Below, one piece after another: positions 62,107 to 64,000 of a stretch of DNA of 64,000 nucleotides. Source of the stretch: Synechococcus sp. PCC 7502 (GTDB lineage: Bacteria; Cyanobacteriota; Cyanobacteriia; Pseudanabaenales; Pseudanabaenaceae); contig NC_019702.1 in the NCBI RefSeq assembly GCF_000317085.1, positions 402,394-466,393 of the forward strand, written 5' to 3'. Position 1 is the stretch's first letter, and every line of letters begins with the position of its first letter. The notes under the pieces were generated by a model, which worked only from the letters and a program-made list of their open reading frames with translations, ran no database searches and was not told where the DNA came from. The translations under genes were made by a program, and so were the position numbers.

Positions 62107-62209
62107 AGTCCAAAATGAAATTTAAATTAAATCTTTACAAGATTGACTAGACAAGATCAGTGATTACCAATACAATGTATCGGCAAACAAAGGTATCCTG
62201 TCACCTTTT

Positions 62210-62215
62210 AGGAGG
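62210..62215 (+). promoter_or_regulatory. Strong ribosome binding site pointing to an ATT start
   Basis: AGGAGG is placed 5 bases before an ATT codon at 62221 and 29 bases before the next in-frame start candidate, GTG at 62245. The spacing therefore favours ATT as initiator. Confidence 0.6.
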
Positions 62216-62220
62216 TCGCT

Positions 62221-62595
62221 ATTCCCGAACAACTAAACCTGACTGTGAGTTTGAGAGGCAGCCGCGAAGTCAAGGAAAACTATCAAATATTTCGCCTCAC
62301 TGGTCTGTTAGATGCTTTCTCTGAACCCGATTTTCGTCGAGTTGTCAGTAAATGTATTGATGATGGACCCACAAATATAATTTTAGACCTGTCAGCAATT
62401 GATTTTATTGACAGTTCAGGTTTAGGCGTGTTGGTGCAGATGGCAAAAAAAACCCAAAGTGTAAATGGGAAGCTTCAAGTAATCAGTAACCCCCGTGTAA
62501 CCCAGACTGTAAAATTAGTAAGATTAGAACAGTTTTTGTCTCTACAACCAAATATTGAATCAGCTCTTGAGAATTTGGCGAGTGGTGCGGCTTAG
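62221..62595 (+). CDS. STAS-domain anti-anti-sigma factor, ATT start
   Basis: A protein of 124 residues if read from the ATT at 62221, or 116 from the GTG at 62245. The STAS core is SLRGSREVKENYQIFRLTGLLDAFSEPDFRRVVSKCIDDGPTNIILDLSAIDFIDSSGLGVLVQMAKKTQ, with the phosphorylatable Ser in DSSGLG. The eight residues between the candidates (IPEQLNLT) continue the LNLTVSLRG pattern I recall at the start of cyanobacterial homologues. Probably a sigma-switch component. An RNase III-like gene follows after 11 bases. Confidence 0.82.
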   Translation: MPEQLNLTVSLRGSREVKENYQIFRLTGLLDAFSEPDFRRVVSKCIDDGPTNIILDLSAIDFIDSSGLGVLVQMAKKTQSVNGKLQVISNPRVTQTVKLVRLEQFLSLQPNIESALENLASGAA

Positions 62596-62606
62596 GGGAT
62601 GACTTA

Positions 62607-62999
62607 ATGTCATTATTCAAGATTCCAAATGCTACGGTCGCTGAAATTTCTACACCCTCACTTGCCTATATTGGTGATGCGGTATATGAGTTGCATGTTA
62701 GAATGTACTACCTCAGTCCTCCGCGTACAGCCAGTGCCTATCATCAACTTGTCGTAGCAAAAGTTAGGGCTGAAAATCAAGCCAAGCAACTTGATCGCCT
62801 CATTCAAACGCTATTTCTTAATGATGCAGAGTCTGACCTAGTGAAAAGAGGACGTAATGCCGCAGGTTACGCCTCTCGGAACATTGATCCAGCAATTTAT
62901 CAAAAAGCAACGGGTTTTGAGACTTTAATTGGTTACCTCTACCTCACTGATCACGATCGCCTGCACCAAATTTTTGAACAAATAGACCATGAAATTTAA
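62607..62999 (+). CDS. mrnC: Mini-ribonuclease 3 (MrnC)
   Basis: A 130-residue RNase III-type catalytic domain without dsRNA-binding domain. [19 protein letters not shown] carries the YxGD-E catalytic pattern; KRGRNA and [14 protein letters not shown] complete the family. By family knowledge it matures 23S rRNA. The stop overlaps the following rlmB start by 11 bases, so both are coupled, which fits a joint role in 23S rRNA processing and modification. Confidence 0.94.
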   Translation: MSLFKIPNATVAEISTPSLAYIGDAVYELHVRMYYLSPPRTASAYHQLVVAKVRAENQAKQLDRLIQTLFLNDAESDLVKRGRNAAGYASRNIDPAIYQKATGFETLIGYLYLTDHDRLHQIFEQIDHEI

Positions 63000-64000
63000 A
63001 AACAAAGCCTCCATCGGCAAGCCCAAGCGTTCTTCTGAGCAATCCTCTAGTGGGGATCAGTATGAGCGCAGAGATAATTGGGAAAAACCAGATCGATCTC
63101 AGGCTTATGATCGGCGAGATCGGCATGAGCATGATCGTTCCTTTGATCGAAATAGAGAGCGCTCTGAAGAAAGACTAAATGAAAGACCGAATAGATATAC
63201 TCCCCCTCGTCCACAACGCAAATCATCGGAAGAGTGGGATCGTCCAGAGCGTCTTGATCGCCGCGATCGCCAGCCCTTATCTCATAATCAATCAAATCAA
63301 GAGCCTAGTAAGCCAGTGCTTAAGGCTTCGGGTTATGTGCCTAGACCTGATCGTGATCGTTCTGATTCCCCTGATCGCTCATTTAATCAAGAAGATGATC
63401 GTGGGTTTGAACCACCTATTAAGCCAATCAGAAATCGTAACTCAGATTATAGCGATCGCTATTCGGGCTATGGATCAGATCGACCAGAAGGAAAGAAAAT
63501 TGAAAGATCGGAAGGTCGTAAATTTATAGCTACTAGATCGTCAGACCTTAAAGGATTTAAATCAGAGCAAAGATTTGATCGCAATAAAGATAATTCTGAC
63601 TCCCAAACTTCTGCTAGTTATGACCTAGAAGAAAATCCAGACTTAATCTATGGTCGCCATGCGGTTTCCTCTGCAATTTCTGAAGGGGGAAGGTCAATTC
63701 ATCGCATTTGGGTTACACCGAAACTGCGCTATGCCCCAGATTTTTTACCCTTGGTTACAGCCGCTAAGGCGATCGGAGCCGTAATTGATGAAGTTGATAT
63801 TAGTCGCCTCAATCAAATTACTAACTATGCTAAACATCAAGGTATTGTGGCACAGGTGGCTGCCTACGAATATGTGGAACTAGATGAATTGATTGCTACA
63901 GCCAAAGCCAAATCTAATCAGCCCGTGATTATTGTTGCAGACAGCATTACTGATCCTCATAACTTAGGTGCCATAATTCGCTCGGCAGAGGCTTTAGGTG
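62989..64000 (+). CDS. rlmB: 23S rRNA 2'-O-methyltransferase RlmB (partial, long N-terminal extension)
   Basis: The gene starts at ATG 62989, inside the 3' end of mrnC, and runs past the window edge. The first 220 residues are low complexity, dominated by R, D, S, E, P and Y, with no predicted fold. The family begins at residue 221: [23 protein letters not shown], then [29 protein letters not shown] and [25 protein letters not shown], the N-terminal part of the SPOUT domain. RlmB methylates G2251 of 23S rRNA. Extensions exist in cyanobacterial homologues, but this one is long. Confidence 0.93.
   Translation, partial: MKFKNKASIGKPKRSSEQSSSGDQYERRDNWEKPDRSQAYDRRDRHEHDRSFDRNRERSEERLNERPNRYTPPRPQRKSSEEWDRPERLDRRDRQPLSHNQSNQEPSKPVLKASGYVPRPDRDRSDSPDRSFNQEDDRGFEPPIKPIRNRNSDYSDRYSGYGSDRPEGKKIERSEGRKFIATRSSDLKGFKSEQRFDRNKDNSDSQTSASYDLEENPDLIYGRHAVSSAISEGGRSIHRIWVTPKLRYAPDFLPLVTAAKAIGAVIDEVDISRLNQITNYAKHQGIVAQVAAYEYVELDELIATAKAKSNQPVIIVADSITDPHNLGAIIRSAEALG

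Overview
The window reads as chromosomal DNA of an oxygenic cyanobacterium. Direct markers are psbO (PSII manganese-stabilizing protein), ccmK3/ccmK4 carboxysome shell genes, a chlorophyll-pathway AcsF cyclase, heme oxygenase, cyanobacterial RpoZ, DUF1818/DUF3067/DUF1400 proteins, the sRNA Yfr1, and frequent copies of the HIP1 octamer GCGATCGC. An hps-type gene set (giant HpsA-like protein plus three pseudopilins), a hopanoid-type HpnB glycosyltransferase and low GC suggest a filamentous, non-heterocystous, Pseudanabaena-like lineage; the genus is inference.

Layout. 1-5.2 kb: 3' part of nadA lost off the window edge, DUF1400 protein, ccmK4, ccmK3, divergent mutL, DUF1963 protein. 5.6-12.6 kb: CsgG-like protein, GH15/phosphorylase-kinase-like protein, DCC oxidoreductase overlapping queF, psbO, small unknown. 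12.7-13.6 kb: IS5-family copy A. 13.8-24.4 kb: housekeeping (aat, hrcA, glyS, rpoZ, ychF) with an anti-sigma kinase, a patatin, a GHL10 hydrolase and an aminotransferase. 24.5-29.2 kb: a low-oxygen tetrapyrrole cluster with a ChlR-like MerR regulator, ho2, hemN remnant, acsFII and a desaturase. 29.3-41.2 kb: MDR reductase, FAD oxidase, bioD-SLH lipoprotein-hpnB-aroB operon, Yfr1, folK-murA, STAS protein, twin AAA ATPase. 41.5-52.9 kb: hps locus. 52.9-64 kb: antitoxin-like orphan, ABC permease, DUF502, trmL, an ArgS-like protein without catalytic core, mazEF, dacB, DUF3067, polyphosphate glucokinase, DUF4214, TPR, STAS, mini-RNase III and a partial rlmB.

The most informative part is 24.5-29.2 kb. 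Two promoters (in front of chlR and in front of ho2) share a MerR-type layout: -35 and -10 hexamers 20 bp apart with a dyad between them. The cluster is decaying: the desaturase is split by IS copy B with a clean TATA duplication whose removal restores the reading frame, and hemN is reduced to about 48 codons fused, exactly at a HIP1 octamer, to what looks like the 3' end of a bacteriohemerythrin gene. Other notable items are Yfr1 in an unusual neighbourhood between folK and bioD, a probable ATT start codon for a STAS protein, a 2,814-residue HpsA-like protein with a hexanucleotide repeat tract, and a pair of MITE-like elements. I saw no rRNA, tRNA or CRISPR array.
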